This document shows positions 15,094 to 22,733 of a stretch of DNA of 23,721 bases, one piece after another. How positions within the stretch are numbered: the first letter of the stretch is position 1; each line of letters opens with the position of its first letter. Source of the DNA: CAYQLT01 sp964418425 (GTDB taxonomy: Bacteria; Bacillota; Limnochordia; Limnochordales; Geochordaceae); contig CAYQLT010000039.1 of the NCBI GenBank assembly GCA_964418425.1, positions 1-23,721 of the forward strand, written 5' to 3'. Under the pieces are notes generated by a model that made no database searches, had not been told where the DNA came from, and worked only from the letters and a program-made list of their open reading frames with translations. The translations under genes and the position numbers were made by a program.

Positions 15094-15756
15094 TCACCCG
15101 GCCAGCCGATACCCGAACCCTCTCACGGTGACGACCAGCTTGGGGTGGGCAGGGTCCTCCTCGACCTTGGCGCGCAAAAGCCTCACGTAGCGCTTGACGT
15201 CGGCTGCGGATCCGAGCTCGCCCTGCGGCCACAGGCGCTCGAGCAGCTCTCCTGTGGAGAACACCCGGCCCGGCTCGGAGGCCAGAAGCTTGAGCAGGTC
15301 GTACTCCCGGGGGGAGAGGCTGACCGGTCGGCCTGCGACCCACACCTGCTTGGTGCGGTCGTCGATGGTCACGGGTCCGGCGCGGATGACGGAGGCGGGC
15401 CGGCGGCGGCGCAGCTGGGCCTCCAGGCGGGCCTCGACCTCCCGGAGCTTGAACGGCTTCACCACGTAGTCGTCCGCGCCCTGGGCCAGCGCACGCACCA
15501 GATCGTCGGTGGCGTCCCGGGCGGTGATCACGATCACCGGGATGTCGCTGGAGGCCCGCAGGTACGCCAGGAATTCCCAACCGTCCACCCGGGGCATCAT
15601 GAGGTCCAGCAACACCGCGTCGGGGCTCGCCCGGCCCAGGGCTTTCATCGCCTCCGCCCCATCTCCCGCGGCGACCACGTCGTACCCCCGGGCCTGCAGG
15701 TAGTCCGCCAGAATCTGGCGAGCGTCGGGGTCATCCTCCACCACGAGGATCCGCAG
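15094..15756 (-). CDS. OmpR/PhoB-family response regulator, probable CTG start
   Basis: The receiver domain holds the acidic pocket 'VVEDD', phospho-acceptor Asp51 in 'LLDLMMP', and Lys100 in 'VVKPF'. The C-terminal winged helix (about 129-218) has 'LSPREYDLLKLLASEPGRVFST' and ends 'VVTVRGFGYRLAG', typical of OmpR-type DNA-binding regulators. The first standard start, GTG 15744, would cut off the N-terminal 'RILV' strand. CTG 15756 restores 'MRILVVEDD' and lies 6 nt behind a perfect ribosome site, GGAGGTGA (15763-15770). No ATG, GTG or TTG lies between that site and GTG 15744. It follows the histidine kinase by 6 bp, so they form a two-component pair. The product is 220 residues. Confidence 0.93.
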   Translation of the reverse strand: MRILVVEDDPDARQILADYLQARGYDVVAAGDGAEAMKALGRASPDAVLLDLMMPRVDGWEFLAYLRASSDIPVIVITARDATDDLVRALAQGADDYVVKPFKLREVEARLEAQLRRRRPASVIRAGPVTIDDRTKQVWVAGRPVSLSPREYDLLKLLASEPGRVFSTGELLERLWPQGELGSAADVKRYVRLLRAKVEEDPAHPKLVVTVRGFGYRLAG

Positions 15757-15762
15757 GTCCGG

Positions 15763-17259
15763 TCACCTCCCGGAGGGCTCCGCCCGCTGCGGTGGCACAC
15801 GGGGGAGCCATACGGTGAACCGGCTTCCCCGGCCCGGTGCGCTTTCGACGCTCACCGAGCCTGCGTGCAGCTCCACGTACCGCCGCACAATGGCCAGCCC
15901 CAGGCCGAGCCCCCGCTGCGAATCGGGCGGCTGCCCGAGGTCGAGCTGGACGAACGGCTCGAAGATCCTTTCCCGGTCCTCGGGCGAAAGCCCCGGGCCC
16001 GTATCGTCCACGCTCAGTTCCATGCCGCCGCCCACCTCCCTGCAACGGATGCGCACCGTACCGCCGACAGGAGTGAACTTGACCGCGTTGGCCACCAGGT
16101 TGGCCGCGATCTGGCGGAGCTTCGTGGGATCTGCCACCACCGAGACGGGCCTGTCGGCTTCGACCTCGAGGCGCAGCCCTTTCTCCTCGGCCAGGGCGGC
16201 GAACGTCGCGCCCACCTCCTGCACCAAAGCCGAGGCGTCGACGGGCCTGGGCTCCAGGCGCTCCTGCCCGGACTCCAGGCGGGCAAAAGCCAGTATGGCT
16301 TCCAGAAACGCCTTCAGGTGCTCTGCCGCTTTTTCCGCGGAGATGACATAGGCCTGCTGCCGAGGGCTCAGGGGTCCGGCGACCTCCTCCTGCAGTAACT
16401 GCAGATAGCCCATCAGCACGAAGAGGGGTGTGCGCAGGTCGTGGCCCATCGCGGCGATGAACTCCGACTTGGCCCGGTTTGCCTCTTCCAGGCGGCGGGT
16501 CGCCGACTCCGTGGCATCCGCCATCTCGTTGAACGCACCGGCCAGCCACTCCAGCTCGTCGCCGGTCGCCAGGCTGGCCCGGGCGCTCTGCTCCCCCGCT
16601 CCGAACCGCCGCACCGCATCGACCACGTGCTTAAGCGGCCGCAGGATGGACCGGTGCAGGGAGGCGGCCAGCCCTACGCCTGCCAGCACCGACGCCGCAC
16701 CGGCCGCCGCGATGAGCCCCAATAACTGGCGCCGCTCGTAATCGATGTAGGCCAACGACATGACCAGCCGCGCGTAGCTCGGGGGGATCCGCACCCCCGT
16801 CCCGGCCCCGGCCGCCGGTGCTGCGGCCGAGGGCGGTTGGGGGGCCTGCTCCACGAGGGGCAACAGGATGTCGAGGTAGTTGGTTCCATCCGGCAGCCGC
16901 CTCCGCACAATCCCCGGTCGCTCGGGAGGTGGCGGAAGCTCCTGCGGGGCAGCGCTGGCGCTCTTGTAAGCTATGACCTCCCCATCTTTGACCACCTGCA
17001 CGAAGCGCACGTCCTCTCCCAGCGCGCCCTCCGCCAGCAGGCTCAAGTCCGAACGCTTTTGCACGTAGGCTGCAAGGAAGGCCTCCCGGGCCAGGTGCCG
17101 GGTCAGCGCCAGGCCCCGCAGCACAAACTGCTCTTCCAGCTCCCGGCGCAGCCAGAAGCCCGCCACCAGAGCCAGCACGCCGACCAGAAGGACGGTGTAG
17201 GCGAGGGTAGCCAGAAAGATCTTGCGGGCCAGGGTGACCCTGGGGATGCGACGTCCCAT
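15763..17259 (-). CDS. Membrane sensor histidine kinase
   Basis: The 498-residue kinase starts at ATG 17259 behind AAAAGGAGA. TM1 is about 13-37 and TM2 about 179-203. They enclose an extracytoplasmic sensor of about 140 residues with a Pro/Ala/Gly-rich segment (about 104-160) and only one or two short ordered stretches. A HAMP linker (about 203-255) leads to the HisKA helix with phospho-acceptor His273 in 'MGHDLRTPLF'. The HATPase domain shows the N box 'LRQIAANLVANAVKF' (Asn391), G1 'DDTGPG' (418-423) and G2 'GLGLGLA' (450-456). Its stop overlaps the ribosome site of the response regulator. The sensor domain matches no ligand-binding family I can name. The divergent cueP raises copper as a possible signal, but this is speculative. 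Confidence 0.95.
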   Translation of the reverse strand: MGRRIPRVTLARKIFLATLAYTVLLVGVLALVAGFWLRRELEEQFVLRGLALTRHLAREAFLAAYVQKRSDLSLLAEGALGEDVRFVQVVKDGEVIAYKSASAAPQELPPPPERPGIVRRRLPDGTNYLDILLPLVEQAPQPPSAAAPAAGAGTGVRIPPSYARLVMSLAYIDYERRQLLGLIAAAGAASVLAGVGLAASLHRSILRPLKHVVDAVRRFGAGEQSARASLATGDELEWLAGAFNEMADATESATRRLEEANRAKSEFIAAMGHDLRTPLFVLMGYLQLLQEEVAGPLSPRQQAYVISAEKAAEHLKAFLEAILAFARLESGQERLEPRPVDASALVQEVGATFAALAEEKGLRLEVEADRPVSVVADPTKLRQIAANLVANAVKFTPVGGTVRIRCREVGGGMELSVDDTGPGLSPEDRERIFEPFVQLDLGQPPDSQRGLGLGLAIVRRYVELHAGSVSVESAPGRGSRFTVWLPRVPPQRAEPSGR

Positions 17260-17419
17260 GGCGATTCTCCTTTTCGGCGGCCAGGCGCCGAATCCCGCGA
17301 CGGTCGCCCTGCCTGTGCGGGGACGGTGAAGCAGGTCATTTGTCCGAGGCGCCGCGGGAGGGTTTACCCTGTTGCGGCTGTCTTGGAGCTGGTATCGTGG
17401 GAGGCCGGAGGTGACGGGA
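17260..17419. promoter_or_regulatory. Divergent region between histidine kinase and cueP
   Basis: These 160 bp separate two divergent genes. TTCGGCG (17273-17279) and CGCCGAA (17286-17292) make a perfect 7-bp hairpin that sits directly before the kinase ribosome site on the minus strand. A short palindrome, AGGGTTTACCCT (17359-17370), is a candidate operator. A promoter-like pair for cueP, TTGCGG 17372-17377 and TATCGT 17393-17398, has a short 15-bp spacer. The cueP ribosome site GGAGGTGA (17407-17414) is perfect. Confidence 0.4.
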
Positions 17420-17977
17420 ATGCGCCGGGCGATGATGGCGGCGCTACTGGGCCTGGGACTGGCGACGAGTGCGACGGGGCTGGCTTGGGCGGCGAACGTG
17501 CCCGCGGCCAACCCTGCCGCTTTGGCGGGGTTGGACGCTCGGGCGGCCGTGCAGCTGGCCAACGAGTGGGCGGCCCGGGGCGAGAAGGTAGAGAGCTTCA
17601 TCACCACGCAGGCTCTGCACTTTCAATGGCCGGACGGCCGCCAGGCGGTGGTAGAGCTGGACCCGGGGGAGGTTTACGTCGCCATCGCGCCCTACGTTCG
17701 CCGGACGCACCCGTGCCAGGTGCACTACCTGTCCAGCTGCCGCGGTGAGCTGCCTGGCCGCAGGTTCGCCGTGGAGGTGACGAGCCTGGACGGCAAGCTC
17801 GTGTATCAGGGTGAGGTGGTGACGCTGTTCAACGGGTTCTTCGAGCTGTGGCTGCCTCGGGGGCTGGACATGGTCATCCGCGTGCAAGGCCGTGACGGGC
17901 TGTCCGGAGAGGCAACCGGCATCATCTCCACCCGGCCGGACGCTCCCACCTGCATTACCACCCTGAGGCTCTCCTGA
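17420..17977 (+). CDS. cueP: CueP-family extracytoplasmic copper-binding protein
   Basis: The 185-residue product starts at ATG 17420, 5 nt after GGAGGTGA. A Sec signal peptide ends near 'GLAWA-ANV' (about residue 25). The mature domain matches the CueP pattern: 'VYVAIAPYVRRTHPC' (His97, Cys99), 'YLSSCRGEL' (His103, Cys107), 'FNGFFELWLPRGL', and a C-terminal 'RPDAPTCITTLRL' (Cys178). Three cysteines with the first two eight residues apart, plus a distal one, match the copper-handling cysteines known in Salmonella CueP, a periplasmic copper-resistance protein that can supply copper to superoxide dismutase. Here it is paired with a cupredoxin on the opposite strand. The cellular role in this lineage is inferred. 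Confidence 0.9.
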   Translation: MRRAMMAALLGLGLATSATGLAWAANVPAANPAALAGLDARAAVQLANEWAARGEKVESFITTQALHFQWPDGRQAVVELDPGEVYVAIAPYVRRTHPCQVHYLSSCRGELPGRRFAVEVTSLDGKLVYQGEVVTLFNGFFELWLPRGLDMVIRVQGRDGLSGEATGIISTRPDAPTCITTLRLS

Positions 17978-18023
17978 GCCGCCAGGATCTCTTGAAGGAA
18001 TCGAGGCAGGCCGGCACAAGCAA

Positions 18024-18063
18024 CCGGGCGCCCCGGCCCAAACCTTGCGCCAGGGGCGCCCGG
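18024..18063. terminator. Bidirectional hairpin between cueP and the cupredoxin gene
   Basis: CCGGGCGCCCC (18024-18034) pairs perfectly with GGGGCGCCCGG (18053-18063) across an 18-nt loop, between the convergent stops at 17977 and 18109. There is no T-run on either side. It is well placed to end both transcripts. Confidence 0.6.
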
Positions 18064-18108
18064 CCCGCTGCCGGCAGTCCGGGCACGCAACTTCCGAACG
18101 CGCCGGGA

Positions 18109-18564
18109 TTAGCGAACCACCATCCCGCCGTGCATGCCCAGCTCGTAGTGTCCCGGCACCAAGCAGGCGAACTCCCACTCGCCCTGCTTTCCGTTCGGCA
18201 CCGTGAAGGTCAGGGTGATCTCGCTGCCCGGCTCCACCTCCACCTCGACCAGCTCGTCGACCTCGACGGCGCCTCCCTCAAACTGCACGAGCACCTCGAT
18301 GCCATCGAAGAAGTTCTGCATGTACCCGCGGGCTTCTCCGGCCTCCATCATCATCTGGCGACCGGCCATGAACTCGTGCTCGACGGTGCCCCGGTTGACC
18401 AGGGTCAGCCGGTACGCCTTGCCCGACTGAAGCACCAACCGGTTGGGGGCAAAGGCGTAGTCGGACAGAACCAACTGCACGCTTTCCTGGGCCAGCGCCG
18501 CGGGCGATCCGGCCAGGATGGCCGCGACGACCAAAATGGGGATCCCCACCAGCCACTTCTTCAT
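18109..18564 (-). CDS. Secreted cupredoxin (type-1 copper protein)
   Basis: The 151-residue product starts at ATG 18564, after GAGGGAGGG. A signal peptide is cleaved near 'PAALA-QES' (residue 25). The fold is a plastocyanin/azurin-like beta sandwich with the full type-1 ligand set: His63 in 'VEHEF', then Cys134, His139 and Met144 in 'CLVPGHYELGM' (C-x4-H-x4-M). Met-rich 'RQMMM' (69-73) follows the first ligand and may be solvent exposed. Such single-domain cupredoxins carry electrons or store copper outside the membrane. Convergent cueP makes copper handling the likeliest shared theme. A redox partner is not visible in the window. Confidence 0.92.
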   Translation of the reverse strand: MKKWLVGIPILVVAAILAGSPAALAQESVQLVLSDYAFAPNRLVLQSGKAYRLTLVNRGTVEHEFMAGRQMMMEAGEARGYMQNFFDGIEVLVQFEGGAVEVDELVEVEVEPGSEITLTFTVPNGKQGEWEFACLVPGHYELGMHGGMVVR

Positions 18565-18600
18565 CGCTTCGTTCCCTCCCTCACCGCACTGAGCTCCCAC

Positions 18601-18643
18601 GCCCGGCGCCCGCATGTCCGCTGACGGGCCCGGGGGCTTTTTT
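18601..18643 (+). terminator. Plus-strand intrinsic terminator upstream of the cupredoxin gene
   Basis: GCCCGGCGCCCG (18601-18612) folds back on CGGGCCCGGGGGC (18625-18637) with small bulges, around a 12-nt loop, and is followed by six T (18638-18643). It is the only hairpin in the window with a clear T-run. It is oriented for a plus-strand transcript, yet lies 5' of a minus-strand gene, so it would stop cueP read-through or an antisense RNA. Confidence 0.55.
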
Positions 18644-18747
18644 ACCAGTTCGCCCGGTGTTATCCATTTCCTGCTGGCGTACTATGAAAACATCCCGCGG
18701 AGCCGGCACCGTCCTCGGCGGCCCCGCTGCGTGGGCCCCGCACGGAG

Positions 18748-18768
18748 GAACCGGTGTCAAGCCGGTTC
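18748..18768 (-). terminator. Hairpin after sufU
   Basis: GAACCGG (18748-18754) and CCGGTTC (18762-18768) form a perfect 7-bp stem with a 7-nt loop, about 40 nt beyond the sufU stop. No T-run is present. It could be the end of the suf transcript. Confidence 0.4.
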
Positions 18769-18808
18769 ACCGGCGCCAATGGGGTTCAAGGGAGGCGAGG
18801 GCGACCGC

Positions 18809-19264
18809 TCAGGGGAGCTGGTCGGGCGCGGCGGGCCTTGAGCGCAGCTGGGCGAGGTCCTTGTCGAGGGCCTCCCAGGCCAGCAGCGCGCACTTGACCC
18901 GCACGGGAAACTGCCGCACTCCCGACAAGGCCTCCAGGTCGCCCAGCTCTGCCTGCTCGGGCGCAAGCTCCCCCCGCAGCATCCGGGTGAAGCGGTCGAG
19001 CAGGTCGGCGGCCTCCGCCAGCGTCCGGCCTTTGATCGCCTCGGTCATCATCGAGGCCGAAGCCTGGCTGATAGAGCAGCCCTGCCCGGCGAACCGCACG
19101 TCCCGAATCACGTCGCCCTCCACGGCCAGCGCCAGGGTGATCTCGTCGCCGCAGAGGGGGTTGTGCAGGTGGACGCTGGCGTCGGCGTCGGCCAGTTCCC
19201 CTCGGTTACGAGGGGAACGGTAGTGATCCAGGATCAGTTCTCGATACAGCTCCTCGAGGGCCAC
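18809..19264 (-). CDS. sufU: SUF system zinc-dependent sulfur acceptor SufU
   Basis: SufU accepts persulfide sulfur from SufS and passes it to the SufBCD scaffold. The 151-residue product shows the zinc and acceptor residues of the B. subtilis type: Cys38 and Asp40 in 'NPLCGDE', Cys63 in 'FAGQGCSISQASASMM', and Cys125 in 'VRVKCALLAWEAL'. The loop between the second and third cysteines has the longer SufU-type insertion instead of the IscU type. I chose GTG 19264 (GGGGAAG upstream), which lies 56 nt after sufS; further upstream the frame overlaps sufS and is not conserved. It is the last gene of the suf operon here. Confidence 0.95.
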   Translation of the reverse strand: MALEELYRELILDHYRSPRNRGELADADASVHLHNPLCGDEITLALAVEGDVIRDVRFAGQGCSISQASASMMTEAIKGRTLAEAADLLDRFTRMLRGELAPEQAELGDLEALSGVRQFPVRVKCALLAWEALDKDLAQLRSRPAAPDQLP

Positions 19265-19320
19265 CTGGGCTTCCCCTTCCCCGGCGTTCGCAGGCCCCTC
19301 GGGGCGAGGCAGCCCGGAGC

Positions 19321-20550
19321 CTATGATACCCGACCAAACACGCTTCGCACGGCCTGCAGGGCTTCTACCAGGGCGTCGATATCCTCTTGGGTCGTGTACA
19401 GGTAGAAGCTGGCCCGAACCGTCGCCGGCACATCCAGCCACCGCATGAGAGGCATGGCACAGTGATGTCCGGCCCGCACGGCGACCCCCTGCTGGTCCAA
19501 AATGGTGGCCACGTCATGAGGGTGCACGCCTTTGAGGTTAAAGCTGATCACGCCGCCGCGGCCGCTTCTCGGCCCGTAGATCTCGATATCCCCGGCATCC
19601 GACAGGCGCCGCAGCGCGTACTCCACCAGCTCCTGCTCGTGGCGGGCGATGTGGGCCATGCCCACCGACTCCAGGTAGCGCACCGCGGCCCCAAGCCCGA
19701 CGGCCTCCGCGATGGCCGGCGTGCCGGCCTCGAACTTGTACGGGATCTGGTTCCAGGTGGCGCCGGTGAGGCTGACCTCCCGGATCATCTCGCCCCCGCC
19801 CAGAAGCGGTTCCATGGCTTCCAGAAGCTCCCGCCGGCCCCACAGAACCCCGATCCCGGTCGGCCCCAGCATCTTGTGGCCCGAGAAGGCGAGAAAGTCG
19901 CACCCCAGGGATTCCACCTGAACCGGCATGTGCGGGACGCTTTGCGCACCGTCCACCAGCACCACGGCCCCGAACCGGTGGGCCCGGCGCGCCACCTCGG
20001 CCACCGGGTTGATGGTGCCCAACACGTTGGACTGGTGGGTGATGGCCACCACCCGGGTCGAGGGCCCCAAAACCCGGTCCAGGCTTTCCATGTCGAGGGT
20101 ACCGTCGGGGAGCAGGTCCACGAAGCGCAGTTCCGCCCCCGTGGCGCAGGCCACCATCTGCCACGGCACCAGGTTGGAGTGGTGTTCCATGGGCGTCAGC
20201 ACGATTACGTCCCCGGGCCGCAGCCTCGGCTGCGCCCAGCTGCGGGCCACCAGGTTGATGGCCTCCGTGGCGTTGCGCAAAAACACCAGGCAACCGGGGT
20301 CGGCCGCGCCGATCAGCCGGGCGACCGCGACCCGAGCCTCCTCGTACGCCCGGGTGGCCCGCTCAGCCAGCTCGTAGACCGAGCGGTGCACATTCGCGTT
20401 GTCCCGCGCGTAGTACTCCTGGATGGCCTCCAGCACCTGGCGGGGCTTTTGGGAGGTGGCCGCGCTGTCCAGGTATACCAGCCGCCGGCCACCCCTCACC
20501 CGCTGCTGCAGAATCGGGAAATCCTCGCGGCACCGCTCGATTCCCGTCAC
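19321..20550 (-). CDS. sufS: Cysteine desulfurase SufS
   Basis: This PLP enzyme removes sulfur from cysteine as a persulfide for Fe-S cluster assembly. The 409-residue product starts at GTG 20550, directly abutting the sufD stop, with GGAGGGGG shortly before. The PLP lysine is Lys226 in 'FSGHKMLGPTG', His123/His124 lie in 'MEHHSN', and the persulfide-forming residue is Cys364 in 'RAGHHCAMPLM', the short-loop group II arrangement. The C-terminal 'RASFYLYTTQEDIDAL' is also typical. Fusion or truncation is not seen. Confidence 0.97.
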   Translation of the reverse strand: MTGIERCREDFPILQQRVRGGRRLVYLDSAATSQKPRQVLEAIQEYYARDNANVHRSVYELAERATRAYEEARVAVARLIGAADPGCLVFLRNATEAINLVARSWAQPRLRPGDVIVLTPMEHHSNLVPWQMVACATGAELRFVDLLPDGTLDMESLDRVLGPSTRVVAITHQSNVLGTINPVAEVARRAHRFGAVVLVDGAQSVPHMPVQVESLGCDFLAFSGHKMLGPTGIGVLWGRRELLEAMEPLLGGGEMIREVSLTGATWNQIPYKFEAGTPAIAEAVGLGAAVRYLESVGMAHIARHEQELVEYALRRLSDAGDIEIYGPRSGRGGVISFNLKGVHPHDVATILDQQGVAVRAGHHCAMPLMRWLDVPATVRASFYLYTTQEDIDALVEALQAVRSVFGRVS

Positions 20551-21948
20551 CTACACGGCCCCCTCCAGCCGCTCGTTGACCAACCGGACCACCTGTTCCC
20601 GCACGGAGGCGATGGGGACCCGCTCCAGGACGGGCTGGAGAAAGCCCTCGACGATGAGTCGGATCGCCGTCCGCTCGGGGATCCCCCGGCTCATCAGATA
20701 AAAAAGCTGCTCCGGATCCACCTTGCCCACGGTGGCCGCATGTCCCGCCCGCTGGACCTCGCTTTCCTCGACCACCACGCTGGGGTTGGCGTCCGCGCGG
20801 GCGTCCTGGCTCAGAACCAGGATGTTGCCCTTCTGCCACGAGCCCGACGCCCGGGCGCCCCGGTGGATGTGGGTGATCGCGCCGTAGACGCCTCGGGCCT
20901 GGCCGCTTAAGACTCCCCGGGCCACGATGTCCGAGTCGGTGTGGGTGCCGCGGTGCACCATGGAGTTGACGAAGTCCATGTGCTGGTCCTTGCCCGCGAA
21001 GAATACCATGATGCTTTGCGACTGGCTGCCGGGGCCCTCCAGCGCGGTGTCGAACTCTCCCCGGGTGAGCCGGGCTCCGAATTCGGCCACCACCCACTCC
21101 AGGCGACTGTCCCGCTCCAACACCGCCCGGTGATGGGTGAACGCCAGAGCCTGCGGCCCCCAGCGCTGGATCGGCGCATATTCCAGGTGGGATGCCGGGC
21201 CGGCTACCAGCTCCACGACCCCCGCCACCAGCATGGGCTCGTCGGCCGCGGAGCAGCCCCAGGTCTCCACCAGGCGCAGCCGCGCCTCGGCGCCCAGGAC
21301 CACCAGGGTGCGCGGAAAGACCGCCCGGCGCCCGCCCTCAGCCCAGAGGATCACCTCCACCGGCGCCTCGACCCGGACGCCGTCGGGCACGTAGACGAGC
21401 GCGCCCGCATCCCACAGGGCACCGTTCAGCGCCGCAAACTTGCCCGTCGAGGGGGGCGCGACCCGTGTCATGAGGTGGCGTTGAACCACCGCCTCATGCC
21501 GCTGGACGGCCCGCTGCAGAGAGAGGACGGCCACACCCTGTCGGGCCAGGCCCGGGTCCACCCGGGCAAAGGTCCGAAAGCCGCCCTCCCGGGTCGCCAA
21601 GACCAACAAGACGGCGGCGCCGTCGCGCCGACCGACGGCCTCCCGAAAGGCAGGGGGCACGTCCACTTCGCCCAGCCACTCGGTGTTGTCGAGCTCTGTG
21701 GCGACAGCCGGCGCCGGGGTGGTTGTGTGCGGCTCCCGTGGGGCACCGTTGGGGCCGCACGCCTCCCGAAGCAGCCGATCGAGATCGAGTGCGGACAGGT
21801 CGGTCCGCTCCCAGCGGGGATAGGGGGTTTGGTTGGCGAGCTCCAGGGCCTCCAGGCGCCGCTCGGCAAGCCAGCGAGGTTCCAGCTGGCGGGCGGATAG
21901 GGCCTCGACCCGGGCGCGCTCCAGAACCGGTGATGGCTGCGCTTGCAT
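20551..21948 (-). CDS. sufD: Fe-S cluster assembly protein SufD
   Basis: SufD is a scaffold subunit that pairs with SufB and binds the SufC ATPase. The 465-residue product starts at ATG 21948, 14 bp after sufC. The N-terminus 'EPRWLAERRLEALELANQTPYPRWERTDL' and the C-terminal 'VQRAGHAATVGKVDPEQLFYLMSRGIPERTA' are SufD-like; SufB has a different N-terminus and 'IEHEASTSKI' in the corresponding place. The central beta-helix includes 'KDQHMDFVNSMVHRGTHTDSDI', with the conserved histidine (SufD cluster site). At 465 residues it is longer than B. subtilis SufD, so a hybrid role is possible but not shown. Confidence 0.93.
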   Translation of the reverse strand: MQAQPSPVLERARVEALSARQLEPRWLAERRLEALELANQTPYPRWERTDLSALDLDRLLREACGPNGAPREPHTTTPAPAVATELDNTEWLGEVDVPPAFREAVGRRDGAAVLLVLATREGGFRTFARVDPGLARQGVAVLSLQRAVQRHEAVVQRHLMTRVAPPSTGKFAALNGALWDAGALVYVPDGVRVEAPVEVILWAEGGRRAVFPRTLVVLGAEARLRLVETWGCSAADEPMLVAGVVELVAGPASHLEYAPIQRWGPQALAFTHHRAVLERDSRLEWVVAEFGARLTRGEFDTALEGPGSQSQSIMVFFAGKDQHMDFVNSMVHRGTHTDSDIVARGVLSGQARGVYGAITHIHRGARASGSWQKGNILVLSQDARADANPSVVVEESEVQRAGHAATVGKVDPEQLFYLMSRGIPERTAIRLIVEGFLQPVLERVPIASVREQVVRLVNERLEGAV

Positions 21949-21962
21949 GCCCCTTCGCCCCC

Positions 21963-22733
21963 TCAGACGGCCCCGCCGGTCAGCTGCTTCACCCAGTCGT
22001 AACCCTTCTCCTCCAGCTGCTCGGCCAGCTCCTGGCCCCCGGAGCGCACGATCCGGCCGTCCACCATCACGTGCACGAAGTCGGGGACGATGTAGCGCAG
22101 GATGCGCTGGTAGTGGGTGATGACCAACGCTCCGAAGTCGGGCCCCCGCATACTGTTGACGGCCCGGGCCACCACCTTGATGGCGTCGATGTCGAGACCG
22201 GAGTCGGTTTCGTCCAGGACGGCCAGCTTGGGCCGCAAAAGGGCCATCTGGAGCATCTCGTGGCGCTTTTTCTCGCCTCCCGAGAACCCCTCGTTGAGGT
22301 AGCGGGACGCAAAGGAGCGGTCCATCTCCAGAAGCTCCATCTTCTCCCTCAACAGCTTCTGAAACTCGCCCACGGGAACCTCCTGGCCGTTGCCCCCCCG
22401 CACCGCGTTGAGCGCGGTTCGCAGGAAGTTGGCGACGCTGACGCCCGGAACCTCCGCCGGGTACTGAAAAGCCAGGAACAACCCCTTGCGGGCCCTTTCA
22501 TCCGGGCTCATGGACAGGACGTCCTCGCCATCGAAGAGCACCTGGCCCCCCGTGACGGTATATCGGGGATGGCCCATCAGGGCGAAGGCAAGGGTGGTCT
22601 TGCCGGAGCCGTTGGGACCCATCAGACCATGAACCTCTCCCGAGCGGACCGTCAAGCTGAAGCCCTTCACGATGGGCCGGTCGTCCACGCTCACGTGGAG
22701 ATCCACAATGCGCAGCTCATGGGGTGAAGCCAT
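21963..22733 (-). CDS. sufC: SUF ABC-type ATPase SufC
   Basis: SufC is the soluble ATPase that drives conformational change in the SufBCD scaffold. The 256-residue product shows Walker A 'GPNGSGKT' (39-46), Gln90 of the Q-loop, the SufC-type signature 'FSGGEKKRHEM' (150-160), Walker B 'LAVLDETDSGLDID' (170-183) and switch His207. There are no membrane segments. ATG 22733 was chosen because the conserved N-terminus 'LRIVDLHVSVDDRPIVKG' begins shortly after it; the GGGAGG site lies rather far upstream. It is the first gene of the operon, behind the 22734-23002 region. Confidence 0.97.
   Translation of the reverse strand: MASPHELRIVDLHVSVDDRPIVKGFSLTVRSGEVHGLMGPNGSGKTTLAFALMGHPRYTVTGGQVLFDGEDVLSMSPDERARKGLFLAFQYPAEVPGVSVANFLRTALNAVRGGNGQEVPVGEFQKLLREKMELLEMDRSFASRYLNEGFSGGEKKRHEMLQMALLRPKLAVLDETDSGLDIDAIKVVARAVNSMRGPDFGALVITHYQRILRYIVPDFVHVMVDGRIVRSGGQELAEQLEEKGYDWVKQLTGGAV

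Larger units (their letters stand above)
18565..18808. other. 244-bp spacer between sufU and the cupredoxin gene
   Basis: No gene is seen here. It holds two hairpins listed separately (18601-18643 and 18748-18768) and a locally AT-richer stretch at about 18645-18690 that may contain the minus-strand cupredoxin promoter. The best fit there is TTCATA-N18-GATAAC on the minus strand, which is weak. Confidence 0.4.

Noticed and set aside
18657..19223. Plus-strand open frame opposite sufU
   Set aside because: It is antisense to sufU and low-complexity Ser/Arg/Ala; no ribosome site or domain.
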